Positions 1 through 13,222 of a DNA stretch of 64,000 nt are shown here, one piece after another. Source of the DNA: Siphonodentalium dalli (taxonomy: Eukaryota > Mollusca > Scaphopoda > Gadilida > Siphonodentaliidae). The notes under the pieces are model-generated. The model was not told the origin of the DNA. It searched no databases and saw only the letters and a program-made list of their open reading frames with translations. The stretch spans positions 52,987,899 to 53,051,898 of the forward strand of contig CP136067.1 in the NCBI GenBank assembly GCA_032622095.1, read 5' to 3'. The stretch's first letter is position 1; each line of letters begins with the position of its first letter. The translations under genes and the position numbers were made by a program.

Positions 1-370
1 TCAAATGAAAAAGTAAGAGCATATTCGGACACATGGACGCGACAAGAGAGTGTTCATATAGGGTTCCACCCACACGTTTCCAATTACACCCCTTGAGTAA
101 GATCAAACTCCCAGTTTTGCGAAATTCAATTTGCACCCACCTACCTCGGATTGAAAGTTTCCAGCTGGTACCTCAAATTTCCACCTGTTAGAAATGTCTA
201 ACCTAATACTACCAATGATTTGGAAAATTTACATCTGATGGCCATATAGGCCACAATTTTGACTAAAAGTCGAACAATATGCTATTGATTCAGACTCACT
301 GGTCTCAAAACAAATTTCTCACAAATTACTGGTTGTGAAATTAAACAATGAGAACAATGTCAGCCTTTAT

Positions 371-828
371 GTTGCACTGGTGTAAATAGGGTTCGGGGTG
401 ACATCTAGCGGATGCGGGAGGATTATATAGGAGAGAATAAAATATACACTGAATATGGGCCCTGATTGGTCAATAGCCTTGTGTGCTTTTTGCATAAAAA
501 AATCATCACACCTCTTCCCTATGATTTCACATAGGTAAAATAGCCATTGGCACAGGAATTAACCCGTTGTAGTGAAGTTTGAATTTTTTGGTGTGGTCTA
601 AATTATGACAGTATTTTGTTTATGCGGTTCTGACACTAGTTACGAAAACACAAGATTTAAAGGCGAATTCCCTGCTAGACAGACATGATTTTGTTGTGTA
701 AAAAGTTTCCCCAAATGTAAATTTTTCAGATTTAAAGAAAATTTTGGACCCAACATTTATATTGCCAACAGTATACGCTAAAATGTTAGCACTGAGGCCT
801 ATGGAAAACATTTACACCAGTATAACCT
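371..828. mobile_element. 450-bp TIR MITE, copy 1 (diverged)
   Basis: Matches the elements at 45002-45453 and 46355-46805 along nearly its whole length. The inner ends are ACTGGTGTAAATA on the left and TTTACACCAGTATAACC on the right, so the terminal inverted repeat is damaged at the left edge and by one base on the right. No transposase is present. The 63-codon minus-strand reading frame inside it (620-811) recurs in the 46-kb copy, but only because the DNA is a repeat. Superfamily is not determined. Confidence 0.8.
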
Positions 829-1184
829 GTATGTGGTGTAAACTTGTTTGTATCTGCCTATGAGGTATGAAATTTCCAACTGTTGAATATTTTTGACCAA
901 CGTTGGGGAGAGACATCCACCAAGCCACCAAACACCCTAATCGGTCACCCCACCGTGGCCGAGTCGCTGTTCGGCCGAAATGGTATGGTCGGGTGACGAT
1001 AAAATTTAACTATAAACTATTAATAATATGTTTGTATATTCATAATTTAGTGTACAAATAATATAATCTCAATTGTCGCTGTACTATATATGAAACCACT
1101 GTGATATTTAACACAAATTTGATCTTACAAATTAATAAATACTATTGGTATTTCATGGTATACATTTTTTCAGAGTTGACTCCA

Positions 1185-1662
1185 GGGCCCGTATTCACCA
1201 ACTCTGCATTGATTTTATTATAGTCCAGTTAGTTTATATCGGACGAGACTCAACGCAAACCAGTCTGTGGTCGTCGCTGTATAGAATTATCCAGTCAATG
1301 GGACTTAATTATATTGACTATTGGCTATCGCCGGTTACAAAAAATAAACACATGCGCGCATAGCAGTATAGTAAATACACGTTTGGTTCATTTTTGAGCA
1401 AAACACACCACTGACGAAATGAATTATATCTTCAAAACTCATTCCCCAGAAAGATTCAGTTTGAGTCTCTATACGGCTTATGTGTAAGTAACGCGCGTAT
1501 TGATCCGAATTATATCAGCCGAGTGTTCGTGATTTGGTCACGAGGTGGTGTCTATATTGACGACAGTGTGTCGTAAATGCTAGCGAATGTACCTTGTCGT
1601 TCAGCCGCTGCCACACAAACTACCCGGTTTATAAAATAAACCCAGTTGGTGAATACGAGCCA
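1185..1662. mobile_element. MITE-like element with GGGCCCGTATTCACCAACT ends
   Basis: The left end GGGCCCGTATTCACCAACT at 1185 is mirrored at 1644-1662 by AGTTGGTGAATACGAGCC, giving 18-19 bp inverted repeats about 480 bp apart. I see no coding capacity and no convincing target duplication. The inverted ends are directly visible; the call as a non-autonomous DNA transposon is inference. Confidence 0.55.
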
Positions 1663-2395
1663 ATAGTTTCCCACTGCGTTTTTGGCGAATAATAGAGAGG
1701 TTTAGATTGAAAACTTCTAACTTCCCACGTCAAGAAATATCAGGCTATACCCTTAGTCATGGCGTGGTGGGAGATCGTGACCAATCGTAGAACAGCTACA
1801 GTTTGTTGATCAACTATGTACACTACCGTGTGTGAATGTTAGGCACGACTATAGCAGCCTCAGCTGTTGGTGCTGTCTTGGTATGGCAATGTTTCGCTTC
1901 TTATTGACAACTAACTAAATCGCTGTGCTATGTTGGACGGACTTCGTTTGAAAATAGAATTTGTATCAAACATTTTAGGGTATAGTGGACCGATTTCCCC
2001 CCATAATAAGGTAAAAATAAAGGATTCTTTTCACTTATATTAGCTTCTAATCCCATGACATAACATTTTAAGAGTATAATTGGTGGCGGATTTTGTTAGA
2101 AAATACAAAATGTGAATTCTATAGAAGTTTTTTTTAAATTAGTTTATCGGACACAAATCCAACAAACACAAAGTCTATATCTAAGAAAACAAATATGGGA
2201 ATTAGTACTGAAGACTCTAAAGAATGATGAACAATAAACACAATATTCATATGTTTTGAGTGACGACCGCTTAACCAGGGGTGTAACTGGCTGAGTATAC
2301 TGGATAATATATAGAGTCACAGAATATTTTGCTGTTGTTGTATGGAAGAGGTGGGAACATCTTTAGCATCGGATCAGTGTCCTTTATTTGAGAAT
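1663..2395. other. Stretch with no recognisable gene
   Basis: AT-rich DNA with stop codons in all frames. I see no splice-bounded coding exon, RNA gene or clear repeat here. Confidence 0.5.
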
Positions 2396-2396
2396 A

Positions 2397-4195
2397 AGGG
2401 TCAATCCACACCGGGCGCGAGCGCGCGAGTTTTACGGCCGTTTTCTGTCGTCCGTAGCGGTTCATAGCGCGCGATTTTTATATTCACACCGAAAGCGACC
2501 GGATCGCTTTGTCGTGCGCGATGGCTTGGGTATATAATCGTTTGAGTGCATTATTTACAGGCAGGTCACAAATAAAATGTATATGGACATTATAATAAGA
2601 GTTTGCTAAACATGTACATGTAAGAGTTTTAAAAACTCATTTAATTGTCAAATATACTATGTCAAGTGGAATAGTGCACGGGCTTCCTAAATTCTCATAA
2701 GAATTGCGTTTAATTGAATTTCATTCCTAAATTCCAGTTTGTAAGTTTTTTTTATCGGAGAGTGGGGGGGGGGGGGCAAATTGTGGGCAAAGTGACATCA
2801 CAAGCTTGGAATGGATTGGGACCAAACATTAACCAGACGATCCTGTTATTACGTCGAGCTCTTGCCAGACATTTTTCTCTTCTCATTTGTCCTTGCACTT
2901 CAGTTATCAGCATGTCGCTAAAGTCCTCCATCACCTTTGTTATCGCGACGATGAATGAATGTGTCGCCTTCAAATATAGGAGGAATACGCGCGTATAAAT
3001 ATCCCATTTGACAGCGACCCAATTATCCCGCTGGTTTGCCACAAAGCGAGAAATCGACGTAGCATAAAATCACTGCTGTGATCGCCTCGTGGTCAACGAT
3101 TCAGTCGCTTGCGGTGTGATCACAGTGTTCGCGCTGGAGCGAAAAATATTGTGGCCAAAAGTTTAGCCAAATGAAAATTTGATTAGCCAAATGAAAAAAA
3201 CTTTGGCCAAATGGTTTTTGGCCAAATTAAAAAAACTTTGGCCAAATTAAATCCTCATTTTCTGGGCGGTTCACAATTAATGACTAAAATATTTGTTTTA
3301 TACTTGATTTGTTACTCAGAATAAAAACATAATTAAAACAACACAAAAACAACTTTAAAAACAATATTATACGAACATAGGTATCACACAGGCAGATCAA
3401 TTCATAAAACATTAATATAGAATACGGCTATCGCAAACATGAAACTAAAATTCGATATAATTATAATCACACAAATCCGCTAAAACAATTGTAATAACTC
3501 TATGTCGATGACACCACGACGGTCGCTAACTATATTGCTTATCATAGTAAGGTGATAACTGTTGAATATCTATTGTTTTCAAACCTTTTATGGTGTGCAG
3601 ACAGGTTATTAGACGGAACGCAGTTAATGACAAATTACGTAACTATTCAGGTAAGAACTGCTCGTCTGTAAGGAACAAACCATTTAGGTAATTTATCTAA
3701 ATTATCTTCCAGACTGCCTAATCAACAAAACATTACATAGCCAGTATACAGCTTAAGTGTTTTAACGATTAGGCTGGTTGAATGTTAGAGCTTACCTTTT
3801 GCGGTCTCGTGAAGTTTGATTATGTGCAGTTTCAATGTGTAATGTTCCCTTTGTACAGCTGTCACAATTCAATCAACGCCACCGTTACAGTACGATATTT
3901 CTGTGGTACGAAATACTTTCGTCGCCTAATATCGTCTTGAATGTCGATCTATTCAGCGCTTTTTTAGTTAGCTCCATGCTTTCCGTCTCCATTTGGGGTA
4001 AAAAAAAATTAGCCAAAAGTTTACCCAAATGAAATTTTTATTAGCCAAATTCGAAAAAGATCGGCCATTGGCTAATTTGGCTACCGACAGCGCGAACCAT
4101 GAGTGTGAATATAAAAATCGCGCGCTTTGAACTGCTACGGACGACAGAAAACGGCCGTTATAATCGCGCGCCCGCGTCCGGTGTGGATTGACCCG
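2397..4195. mobile_element. 1.8-kb element with about 95-bp terminal inverted repeats
   Basis: The left arm (about 2397-2492) begins GGGTCAATCCACACCGG and contains ACGGCCGTTTTCTGTCGTCC. The right arm (about 4100-4195) is its reverse complement with a handful of mismatches. The arms are much more CG-rich (GCGCGC motifs) than the surroundings. The interior has no transposase-like frame and holds poly-G at 2764-2776 and a second inverted-repeat element from about 3119. No target duplication was recognised. Confidence 0.65.
3119..4098. mobile_element. hAT-like non-autonomous element, GTTCGCGCTG ends
   Basis: The left end reads CAGTGTTCGCGCTGG and the right end CAGCGCGAACCATG, its imperfect complement. 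CAG-initiated ends of this kind are typical of the hAT superfamily. The subterminal DNA is full of GGCCAAA / TTTGGCC motifs. A shorter relative lies at 34000-34189, and a possible one at 13410-13629 shares only the ends. I found no 8-bp target duplication, so the assignment is tentative. It sits inside the larger TIR element at 2397-4195. Confidence 0.45.
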
Positions 4196-5753
4196 TAGTC
4201 TTATTTTGTTTAAGGCACACAAAATTCGCCAATTCGCCTGGTATTTATTTGCAAGTATTTCGATACAGAAAGCTTTTATGCGTCAGAAAATGGACGAAAA
4301 ATACTTATAAATACATCTGTACTACAACTAACTACTTGAGAAGTAAATATCTGTATCGATGCTACCAACATTTGCCAATATATATCATGCAATTATCTCG
4401 CAAGAATCAATTATACAGGTATTTGAAGACAAATATTAGTGGCACCGTTACTTGACTAGAACGTCGTAAACTTTGGTATTGGTGCATTGTCATCACTATC
4501 AGGCAAACTTTCCAGTGTGTGAATGTACCCTTAGTTCCGACGTTTTTCACAGTTTACTTAAGTTTCATGTAACAAAGTTGGTGTTTTGTTTCTGGGTTGA
4601 CAAAATCTTGGTCATGTTTATGTTCATAAATCAATGCGCCAATTACTGTTTTGAATTTTGTTCGTTTAAAAGTGGATACAGCTCCATTAATAAATCAGGA
4701 AAATTATTCCAATGTGTAATCTTTTGTTATGTGTGGAATTTACTTTTCCTCATGTATATTTTTATGGCACAGAATTCTTTCTGAGCATGTTGGTAGCTTA
4801 CAGCTGTCCAAATTGTATTTGCGTTTACTGGTTTTATATTGGGTGGGTTTGTGAGGCCATTTAAAGGCCCACTTAATTTTCGAACCCCCAGATCACATAT
4901 ATAAAAGGTATGCCATGTTATATACCATTTGAAAAAAGAAAGAGGAAGCTCCAAAACATTGTATTATTAACTTAACCGGTGTTATAAACTGTGAACATTG
5001 TTTTTGTTGAGTTACCGACGTGTTTTTGTGCTTAAGTTTTATCTGTTTTGTTGTGCAAAGTGTATTATTTTTAATTGAGGGAGAATAGCTCTATATCTGA
5101 AAGATAGAGTTATTCCCCTTCCATTGAACATATATTTTTAGTTTGAATTCCGTTGCATTCTGGGGATCTTCTATGGGCATCTTCTGAGACACATACGTTT
5201 AAAATGGTTATGAATTATAGTATTTGAATCATATTTTATGGCATAGATTGCTATTAAAACCGTATGTCAAGGCACTATAAACAAATAATCAGTGACTCGA
5301 AAAGTATGTGGGTCTGTAAAGTGTTTATTATGCGGAGTGTTTGGGCTCTTTTTATTGGTGTGTACTACTACTATAACTACGGATTAACGACAATTAAAGA
5401 TGGTATATCTATTCCTGTATCACGTGTTATATAGTTTCATGTGTATACAATAACACATATATGAACGAAGACTCCTGTCCGGAAACGCTTCTATCAATTG
5501 ATATAATACAATTGATTTTCTGATACAACACATTCAATCAATTTGTGACATTTCACGGCTCGCCGAAACGTTCGCAGCGGAGCAGTCGAGAGAACTCTAT
5601 CTCTCTTTGAGATTTCCCGAAAGTGTAACGATGGTATAGATAAGATAAGATACGATACGATAAGATTTATATACATAAACACAAATAAAGTCAGTATGCT
5701 AAGAACACAATGCATAATACAGCAATAATTAATAAATAATTACATGCGAACCA
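4196..5753. other. Stretch with no recognisable gene
   Basis: Contains a 103-codon plus-strand frame (4473-4784) with low-complexity, Cys/Phe-rich content and no recognisable domain, which I treat as chance. A 16-17 bp hairpin lies at 5078-5119 (GAATAGCTCTAT...ATAGAGTTATTC). Otherwise nothing is recognised. Confidence 0.4.
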
Positions 5754-5776
5754 GGGGGGGGGGGGGGGGGGGGGGT
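5754..5776 (+). repeat. Poly-G tract, about 22 G
   Basis: Uninterrupted G run, the longest of about ten G or C homopolymers of 10 or more bases in the window. Others are at 2764-2776, 6289-6302 (C), 11288-11302, 14392-14405, 19949-19965, 52571-52592 and 54840-54854. Confidence 0.9.
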
Positions 5777-8478
5777 GAACAAAAAATTCCGGCACCTATG
5801 CATCAAAGCCACACCAACAAGCAAATTTTTCCGCAACTGAAAAAAAAATTCCTGCTTGTTTTTTTAGTGTTTGGGCAATGAGTTGGGCTTCAAAACCACT
5901 TTGAATGAGAGAAATAATGTAATTCTAACTGGTAAACTGACTGCAGGCAGTTATCGTGTTGTATTTTGTTGCAAATTTTGAAATCCAAGATGGCCGCTGG
6001 AAGCCATGTTTTTTTGGCCGAATGACCTCAAAATGACTCATTCCTATTTACATGTCCATGTTAACATCCATGATAAATAGTATGCACAGAAATTCATATA
6101 CAGCTGTTTACATTGAATTTCCCCTCGCAAATCTCTGTTTTAGTGTTAAAGGGGGGGGGTGGGTGTAAAAAAAAATGGTCGGAAAAAACTGCCGAAAACG
6201 GGAAATAATTTGGCGGTGGGGGTGGTGGGTACAAAAAATTATCGAAAGGGAAAAAATGCCATACGTGCCTGAATTTTTTTTCCGACCCTCCCCCCCCCCC
6301 CCGTGTGCGACCATGGCATTTCTATATAACTGCATGTGTTTTATTGTGTGATGGCGTGCATAATATTCATTCAGAACGCTTATCAAAGAACCACCGGACC
6401 ACGCTGCTGATTTTGCTGCTTATTTCAGGGGTATCATTCTTCATTATACAATTAAATTTCTGATCGTTTGACGTACTTGTAAAATTACTGTGATAACTAC
6501 CAACAATTAGGAAATGTTCATTTCTGAGATTGAAATAGTGTCATTCCACAATGAAGTGATACTCAATTTCTATATTAGCACCGCGGTCCTGTATTTAAGG
6601 TAGAGTATCTCCCCTTCCTTAATTATAGGCTGATGGTATTTACCTTTCTCAATAGCGAGTTTATGATCACTAATGCAGAGTTTTGTTTTTATTAACCCTA
6701 TCTTGTACATCAAGTGTGTTTGTTAAGTAAGTCTCTAAGACATACTCATTTTAAACAACCTATACGTTCTGATTTCTTCTGTCCATCTCGTGTAGTGCCA
6801 TCAAATATAGATCTCTTGAATCTTTCACATTTTCTTCCCGAATCTTATACTTGAGATTTCTAATGATACTATTATGTTTGGTTATGTAATGAAACCTGTA
6901 GGGCAATTTTGTTATCAAAATGTGTAATTACTAAACCGGAAATATTTACTCTATAGACTATACATTACTCCGGCCATACCGGTACACTTTTGTTAGACGA
7001 AACTATAGTGACCTTTGAACTTCCCATGATTCTCTTGGATATCCCATAATAATAATCTCGGGTATAAAAACTTTTCGCGCCGAAAACATTCACTCGATTT
7101 CGAATTCTTCGAAATGTCACTTCGATTCAATTTTCCCACCCACCCTATCCCCTTTGTAGTTTTTCCTGCTTTAGATAAGTTGCAGATCATTTTTCACTGT
7201 AATTCGCTTACCGCTATAGAATAATGGTTATTTCTTGAGATTTTGTCTCTTTTCTGATTACATAATTGTGAATAGATGTGTTATATATTTATGTGGACAG
7301 AATTGCAGAATTCACAATCATTTAATTTGTAAAAGGTAGAGTGCAAGCATGAGGAGGAGAGAAAAGTGAGAGTAAGGTTTCATTATTGTTCACATGTTTA
7401 ATGTATGTTTGTTGGGAGATCAGATCTCAATAAATAATATTATGTTCATTCCGCCTTAGTCATATTTCCATATGTAGTGGTTCTAGTTAATAGTGGAGGG
7501 AGTAGTAATTTATTTTGACCGCCAACTGCGTTTATCGTCCTGAATAAAGAGTTACGTTTATGATTAATGAATTCGGCAATGCATGGATAATCGTGCTCAG
7601 TGATATTTAATCACCAACTTGTGACGATGTAAGAATACATATCACGATATAAAATTAGTAACGAAGAAATATCCCACTTGATTATCGCATAATTTAAGAA
7701 AATATCATTATAAAATCAAATTTGCCTGTTAATTGATTGAAGCATTTCCGGACAGGTATCTACGACTCATTTTTATTATTTCACATACCAGAAGCTATAT
7801 AAAACGTATTTTGGAAGAGATCGTCCATCTTTAACATAAATCCAGGCTTTTAAAACCAGCTTGTCTTGGGGTATATACATAAAGCATATAAATTATACAT
7901 AAACTTATAAAACATTTAACACACGTATGCAAATGCTACATTTAAGTGCAATAATGCTGTGGTGAGATGTACAAGACATAAGACTCGTGCATTTTACATG
8001 CACGCGGGAAATATACACGCCTGTTCTTTTGTGCAGAGAAGCCATTCGCTGTGTATGCATGTCGCGTTTTATTTTTCGGCGTTCATCCATCCGGAAGTTG
8101 TATTGGATACAACAGGTGATGGCTTATATTATATGACAGTGGGATTAGTATATTATTGATTTCCTCGTCCATATATATAGTCTTGCAGCTGTAGATGCGA
8201 AATACATATATACGATACATAGAGCGCACCGTTGCGGGTATTCGCAATTTTAAAATATGCAGGTTTTATACATCTCGCCGCTGCAATAACCTGGTTATAA
8301 ATCTACTACTGCCCATATGTCAAACTCCAGCTCCGGAAACCTACGTCATAAATTGCTCGAAAATGGCGGCAAGATATCCCGCAAGCCAATTCCAATAAGC
8401 ATGCCATAAAACTAATGACATATGACAACAACTCATCTCGGATACAGAAAAGCCCTGCTATCGAACACATGACTGCGT
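5777..8478. other. Stretch with no recognisable gene
   Basis: AT-rich, with T-, A- and G-homopolymers around 6140-6300 that create frames without coding character. No RNA gene, TIR element or splice-bounded exon was recognised. Confidence 0.4.
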
Positions 8479-8500
8479 TTTAACCCTTTCATGGCTGAAT
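8408..8500. repeat. Duplicated flank of a piggyBac-type MITE
   Basis: About 90 bp here recurs at 9087-9180 with few differences (shared: GATACAGAAAAGCCCTGC). Both copies run into TTTTAACCCTTTCATGGCTG. At the second site the sequence continues into the full MITE; here it diverges after about 20 bases. The pair could be a duplicated insertion site, one side having lost the element. Confidence 0.6.
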
Positions 8501-9162
8501 TTTAAGTGCCGAAAAGGATAAACATGGCAACCGTTTAGGAAGTCATGAATCAAGCGCTAGCAACTGATGACGCTTCCGGTGTCATTTCAACCTTTCCAAA
8601 ATATGGGAACTCTTTGTTAACGTTCAAAATTATCTATTTTGGCTATTCAACTTTACTTTGGTATGTACGTTCCAAATCTTTTCCAAATTTCTGTAAACCG
8701 CTCCTGGATCATGCCTCACAAATCTTGTATCATGATGGACGGGGAAACCTGCATCTGTACAAATTTGGCAACAGAACCATAAACCACCCCCATATCTTTA
8801 ATATGCTTTGCAGCTACGTTCCTTTTCCATCATGATATGCACACACCCGTTTTATGCACATATCACATGAAAAATTATATTTATAGCGACAGAATTATCA
8901 GTCATTTTACTATTCTATATCCTTTGTTGACTTATAGATAGCCGAGGGTTCGCCCTTGGTTACCAGTCGATCCTTCATACTAGTATTTTCCTGCTAGTCC
9001 GTGGGGTCGGTGTGGTGCTATCCACCCAGTTTGTAGTTACTAGGTCTTGACATCCCCTTTGCCATTTGGCATAAACCATAAAACATAAAACTAATGACAT
9101 ATCAGAACAACTCATCTCGGATACAGAAAAGCCCTGCTTTCGAACACATGACTGCGTTTTAA

Positions 9163-9615
9163 CCCTTTCATGGCTGGAGCTTCCTGAATTTTTGCGAAAA
9201 CCCTGTGACAATGCATTCTCTTATATATGCAAGTCGATCATAGGTCGCCTCGCATATATAAGAGAATGCATTGGCCAAACAAATTATATATTATTTTTTA
9301 TAATTGTTAAAACATGTAAGAAAATGAAAAAATAAAATAAAAATTGTTAAAGAATGTAAGAAATAATGATAAAAAATGATAAACATTCTTAAAGAGTGTA
9401 GGAAAAAATGATAAAAATTGATAAATACTTAAAGAAAAATTAATAGATAATGATAAACAATGATAAAAATTGTTAAAGAATGTGAGAAAAATTGATAAAA
9501 AGTTGTTAGGCCAATGCATTCTCTTATATATGGGAGGCGACCTATGGTCGACTGCCATATATAAGAGAATGCATTTGGCACACGGTCTTTAATGCGCAGC
9601 TCCCGACATGAAGGG
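9163..9615. mobile_element. piggyBac-type MITE with two internal palindromes
   Basis: Flanked by TTAA on both sides (9159-9162 and 9616-9619), the signature target site of piggyBac-family transposons. The ends are CCCTTTCATGGC and its approximate complement. The interior holds two palindromes of about 67 bp (9209-9276, 9511-9578) built on ATGCATTCTCTTATATATG. These are reverse complements of each other and are separated by an A/T spacer of repeated GTTAAAGAATGTAAGAAA-like text. There is no transposase. Relatives lie at 14957, 32749, 58301 and 59165. Confidence 0.75.
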
Positions 9616-9904
9616 TTAAGGCGACATTGAAAAAATGCAATACCATTTCACAACCTATAGAAAAATCCTCGCCGATGTCACTTATATCTTCCCAATAGTC
9701 ATATTTATATTATATGGGGGAAGGGATTTTTTTGTGAGCTAGCAAGAATTTATATATAGCTCATTCTATCTCTTTGATTGAGTAATTTATATATAGGTGT
9801 AGAAAACTAAGAATACTGTGCCGTGGGGAGAAAATGCTGTTGAGAGAAAGTACCGTTATCATAAATTATTGTCCACAAAGTGTAATTTTATAGGTGTGAG
9901 TTGT

Positions 9905-10475
9905 GAACATCCCTGGTTAAGTGGTCCTGCTATGTTGTTATGATCCTGATGGGTCCTGCTAACAGGAAGGTAACCCCCTCGAATATATAATCATATAACT
10001 GTCAAATGTGTTATATATTAACGATATATGTGTATATAAGTTTTCACTTTTGCGATATTAAGCTAATCTGAGCGACTTGAGCAAAATCCAGTGTCTGTAT
10101 GAAACACTCAAGAACATATATACTTTTAAATATTTTAATAATGGTGGCGCTGGTGTTTGCAAAACTAAAGGAATAGCCATCTCAATGATGGCCGGTTTGC
10201 AACAACCAACACCGCCATTAGTAAACTTCACAATATCCATGTTTTGAATGTTTAAACATAATAATGGCTCTTCCTCGATTTGTTAATTCGGCTCGCCAGT
10301 AACATGTGGACTCATATCTTAGATTAGAGATTAAAAGCATAGCATAGCTCACACAAACACCATAAAAAATAGCAACTTCTATGGTACAGCATCGCTTTGC
10401 CCTATACCAGAATCATAGCAACTGAGCAGGACCCACCGCGTCATATCAAATTAACCACTTAACCAGGGGTGGTGA
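9905..10475. repeat. Inverted repeat pair, CCCTGGTTAAGTGGT ends
   Basis: Text at 9910-9960 (CCCTGGTTAAGTGG followed by GGGTCCTGCT) recurs reverse-complemented at 10428-10475, enclosing about 500 bp. A further degenerate match is at 10613-10645 in the 3'UTR of the neighbouring gene. It may be a MITE; no target duplication is seen. Confidence 0.45.
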
Positions 10476-10544
10476 AAATAATAAAGATCACAAGGTTCAT
10501 TTAAAGAACGTGAAATATTATTATTTGAAAATATAACGATTCTT

Positions 10545-10550
10545 TTTATT
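10545..10550 (-). promoter_or_regulatory. Candidate poly(A) signal AATAAA
   Basis: AATAAA on the minus strand, about 125 bases past the stop codon of the cysteine-rich gene. It is the first good hexamer downstream and implies a short 3'UTR. Confidence 0.5.
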
Positions 10551-10674
10551 AACACCATCTTTTTGCCCCACCAACATCATAGCTAATTAATCAACACAAT
10601 CCACCAGCATCATAGCGACTTAGCAGGATCACATAGCCAGGGGTACTCATATTGGATAATTGAACTAGAGCTGA

Positions 10675-10754
10675 TCACCACACCCGTATCATAACGTCCC
10701 ATGTCACAATGGCGATTGTCACGACGATGAATGTTCCTTTGGTTGTTTTTGTCG
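10675..10754 (-). CDS. Cysteine-rich gene, exon 8: hydrophobic tail and stop
   Basis: The acceptor is TTTTTTATTTCAG|CGAC. Entered in phase 1 it encodes Ala plus TKTTKG, then FIVVTIAIVTWDVMIRVW and TGA at 10675-10677. In this frame the exon is a textbook membrane or GPI-signal tail; the longer minus-strand frame over the same DNA is out of phase with every upstream exon. The frame is fixed by the chain of phase-1 junctions. Confidence 0.8.
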
Positions 10755-11459
10755 CTGAAATAAAAAATGTGTAATAATATTAATAAACTACATACTACGG
10801 ATGTCAGCTGATACGGTACTATGCATGCACCACCCCCCATGCTTTAATTTCACCCCACTCATTTTCTTCCTTGCTGTGTCCCTCGAATACTAAACAATAA
10901 TAAGACGAAACCGGTTGCCGTATATAATGAGCTCTCTACCAGCAAAGATAATTGTTCAACTGCGTTATTATTTGCATGTTCTTATACTGTTTCCATTGTA
11001 TGTTATTGCATTTCTTCTAGGAATCATTGTTGGTTGAAAAGTATTTTTATTTTATATATTTTCGTTTTATGGCTAACTGAATTGCTTTATTCCCTGATCC
11101 AATTAATAACATGAATGGATATTGAGAAAATGAAATTAATACAAAAGATGGACAGAATGACGAAAAGCATTTATGTACAAACTATACAGTGACCTCCCAA
11201 ACGTCTTCATCGTCACCACCGTCACCGTCACCATCTTCATCATCATGAGAAAATCCTCAAGATCATTTAGGTAAAGTGAGAAAAGCTGGGGGGGGGGGGG
11301 GGTGATATAATCTCGCCTTGTCGAACCCCAGACAAACATGGGAAACAATGGATGTCGTATTACCCATACGAACTTTCGATTTAATGCCGAAATTGGCATA
11401 TTAGTTTTTAATTGCACGTGTAAAATCCAATATATTTGGTTTTTAATTTTAATATTTAC

Positions 11460-11570
11460 CTTTGGATGTACAGTAATCAACACTCCCGGTTCCACAGCCC
11501 AGACATAAATGTCCGTCTGCACATTCGTCATGGCTCTGACAGATCGCTCCACCATCCTTGCTCCCTGTAG
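11460..11570 (-). CDS. Cysteine-rich gene, exon 7: Cys module
   Basis: 111 bases, phase 1-1, acceptor ACATTACAG|CTACAG, donor AAAG|GTAAAT. It encodes residues 232-268, with six cysteines spaced ICQSHDECADGHLCLGCG...DYC. This is the last cysteine module before the hydrophobic tail. A longer overlapping minus-strand frame (11136-11555) reads the same DNA out of phase and has no module character. Confidence 0.85.
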
Positions 11571-12869
11571 CTGTAATGTGTTTGAATGTTGTGAGAAGAT
11601 GGTGAAATAGATTCACGTCTGGTACGTGATTAACTCTTCCAGTTTTCATTTCGATTAGCAATGTGATATGATATACCTAGTTTTATGTTTATTGTTTTCA
11701 AAGCCTAATTTTAGTTAGAATTGTATGAATTGTGTGAATAGGCCACGCTCTAGAAGTGAATTTGTTTAATCTCAATATATACTGTTTTCGACCATGTGTC
11801 TGCAAATTTTGTCACGACCCCCCCCCTACCCCCTGGCTGATAAATGATAAACTGTTCGCCACTGGCAAGATGTATAACTCAACATCTAAAGATAAGTCTC
11901 GGAGATGTACACGCGAGATGGCGAGGTGCGCACACACGTGCCCCCGCCTGACGAGAGAAAGAAACAACGCCGAAATTCAACGCCACAATAGGAGATACCA
12001 GGAGAACGAGATAAGATAAAATATGACTTATGCAAATATGATTCACTGAAAATTTTGAAACTAAACGTGTGTGGCTGAAAAGACGCTTAAAAGTTTGTTG
12101 ATTTTTGTAATTAAATTTATTTGCTATATGTTTTCTAGAATCCATGCAAACAAACGACTGTGACGAACTGTGATTCTCGAAGGTTTCAAATCACCCCCGT
12201 GTACCTGGTATCACCAACCCGGAAGGTATCATCAACACCGGATTGAATGGGAAAGAAATATTCACGTATATAATATGCGAATATGTGTTTCTGATCGTAA
12301 AAGACACCAGACAAAATATTTGTGCGTCCATTTTGAGTGAGTTGTTTCAATAGTGTGTTTTCTTATTCTCTCTATAATTTTCGAGAAAATCTATTCATTG
12401 GTGTAATCGGTCAAGATTTCCATTCTATTTTTATACGTAACAGAAAAAATATATATAATTTACACTTCCTGTCGAATTTAGAAATACGTTGTAAAGCAGA
12501 CGAAAATTGGATAACAATTGAATGACAGTAACTCTATCACTCGCAGAGACTTTCACCAAGAGTCAAATGTCGGGGAGCTCAGAATGACTGGGGTGTTCAT
12601 ACAGGTCGTTCTGTCGCGCATTGATATTCGTTCACTATTATTCGGTAATTTTACCGAAAGTAAGCGACAGTGAAGTTATCATGCTTGAAAAACAAAATGA
12701 TATCTGTACTCTCTGTCTGGACACTAAATACGATATTTACGTTGCGGCAATTTTCCACTATTTAATTGGGAAGCATATAATAAATATATCGACCCATGTC
12801 TACAGTCTAACGTATACATTTGCTGCGTATATACCGTATGGCCAAGGACACTCACATACATATATTGGG

Positions 12870-13222
12870 TTTAAAGGGGGACTTTACCCTAAATCCTGCC
12901 ATGTTTTGGACCGTCTAATTTTATACTCAATAGAATATATGCAACAAATTAAATGAATATGAGCCACGGATGAGAGCAAACTACACTCATGTTCTCTACG
13001 ATGCCATCAACATGGTAATTATAATGAAAATTTATTTATGACTCCAGTTATAAATAAATTTTCATTATAATTACGATGTTGATTGCATCGTTCATAGAGC
13101 ACGTGAGTGTATTTTGCACTAATCCATGTCTCAAATTCATTCATTTGTTGCATATTTTCTGTTGAGTATAAAAGGAGATGGTCCCATACATTGTCAGATT
13201 TAGTTTACAGTACCCCTTTAAA
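12870..13222. mobile_element. Snapback MITE, copy 1
   Basis: About 350 bp that folds on itself almost end to end. The left end TTTAAAGGGGGACT pairs with the right end AGTACCCCTTTAAA, and the centre is a perfect or near-perfect stem (AATGAAAATTTATTTAT / ATAAATAAATTTTCATT) around a short loop at about 13045. The second copy is at 30370-30718. There is no coding capacity. The terminal TTTAAA may include the target site. Confidence 0.8.

Noticed and set aside
10610-10840. 76-codon minus-strand frame
   Set aside because: It crosses the exon 8 acceptor and uses a phase incompatible with all upstream exons; the in-phase reading gives the hydrophobic tail.
11136-11555. 139-codon minus-strand frame
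   Set aside because: It overlaps exon 7 of the cysteine-rich gene out of phase and continues through intron and poly-G.
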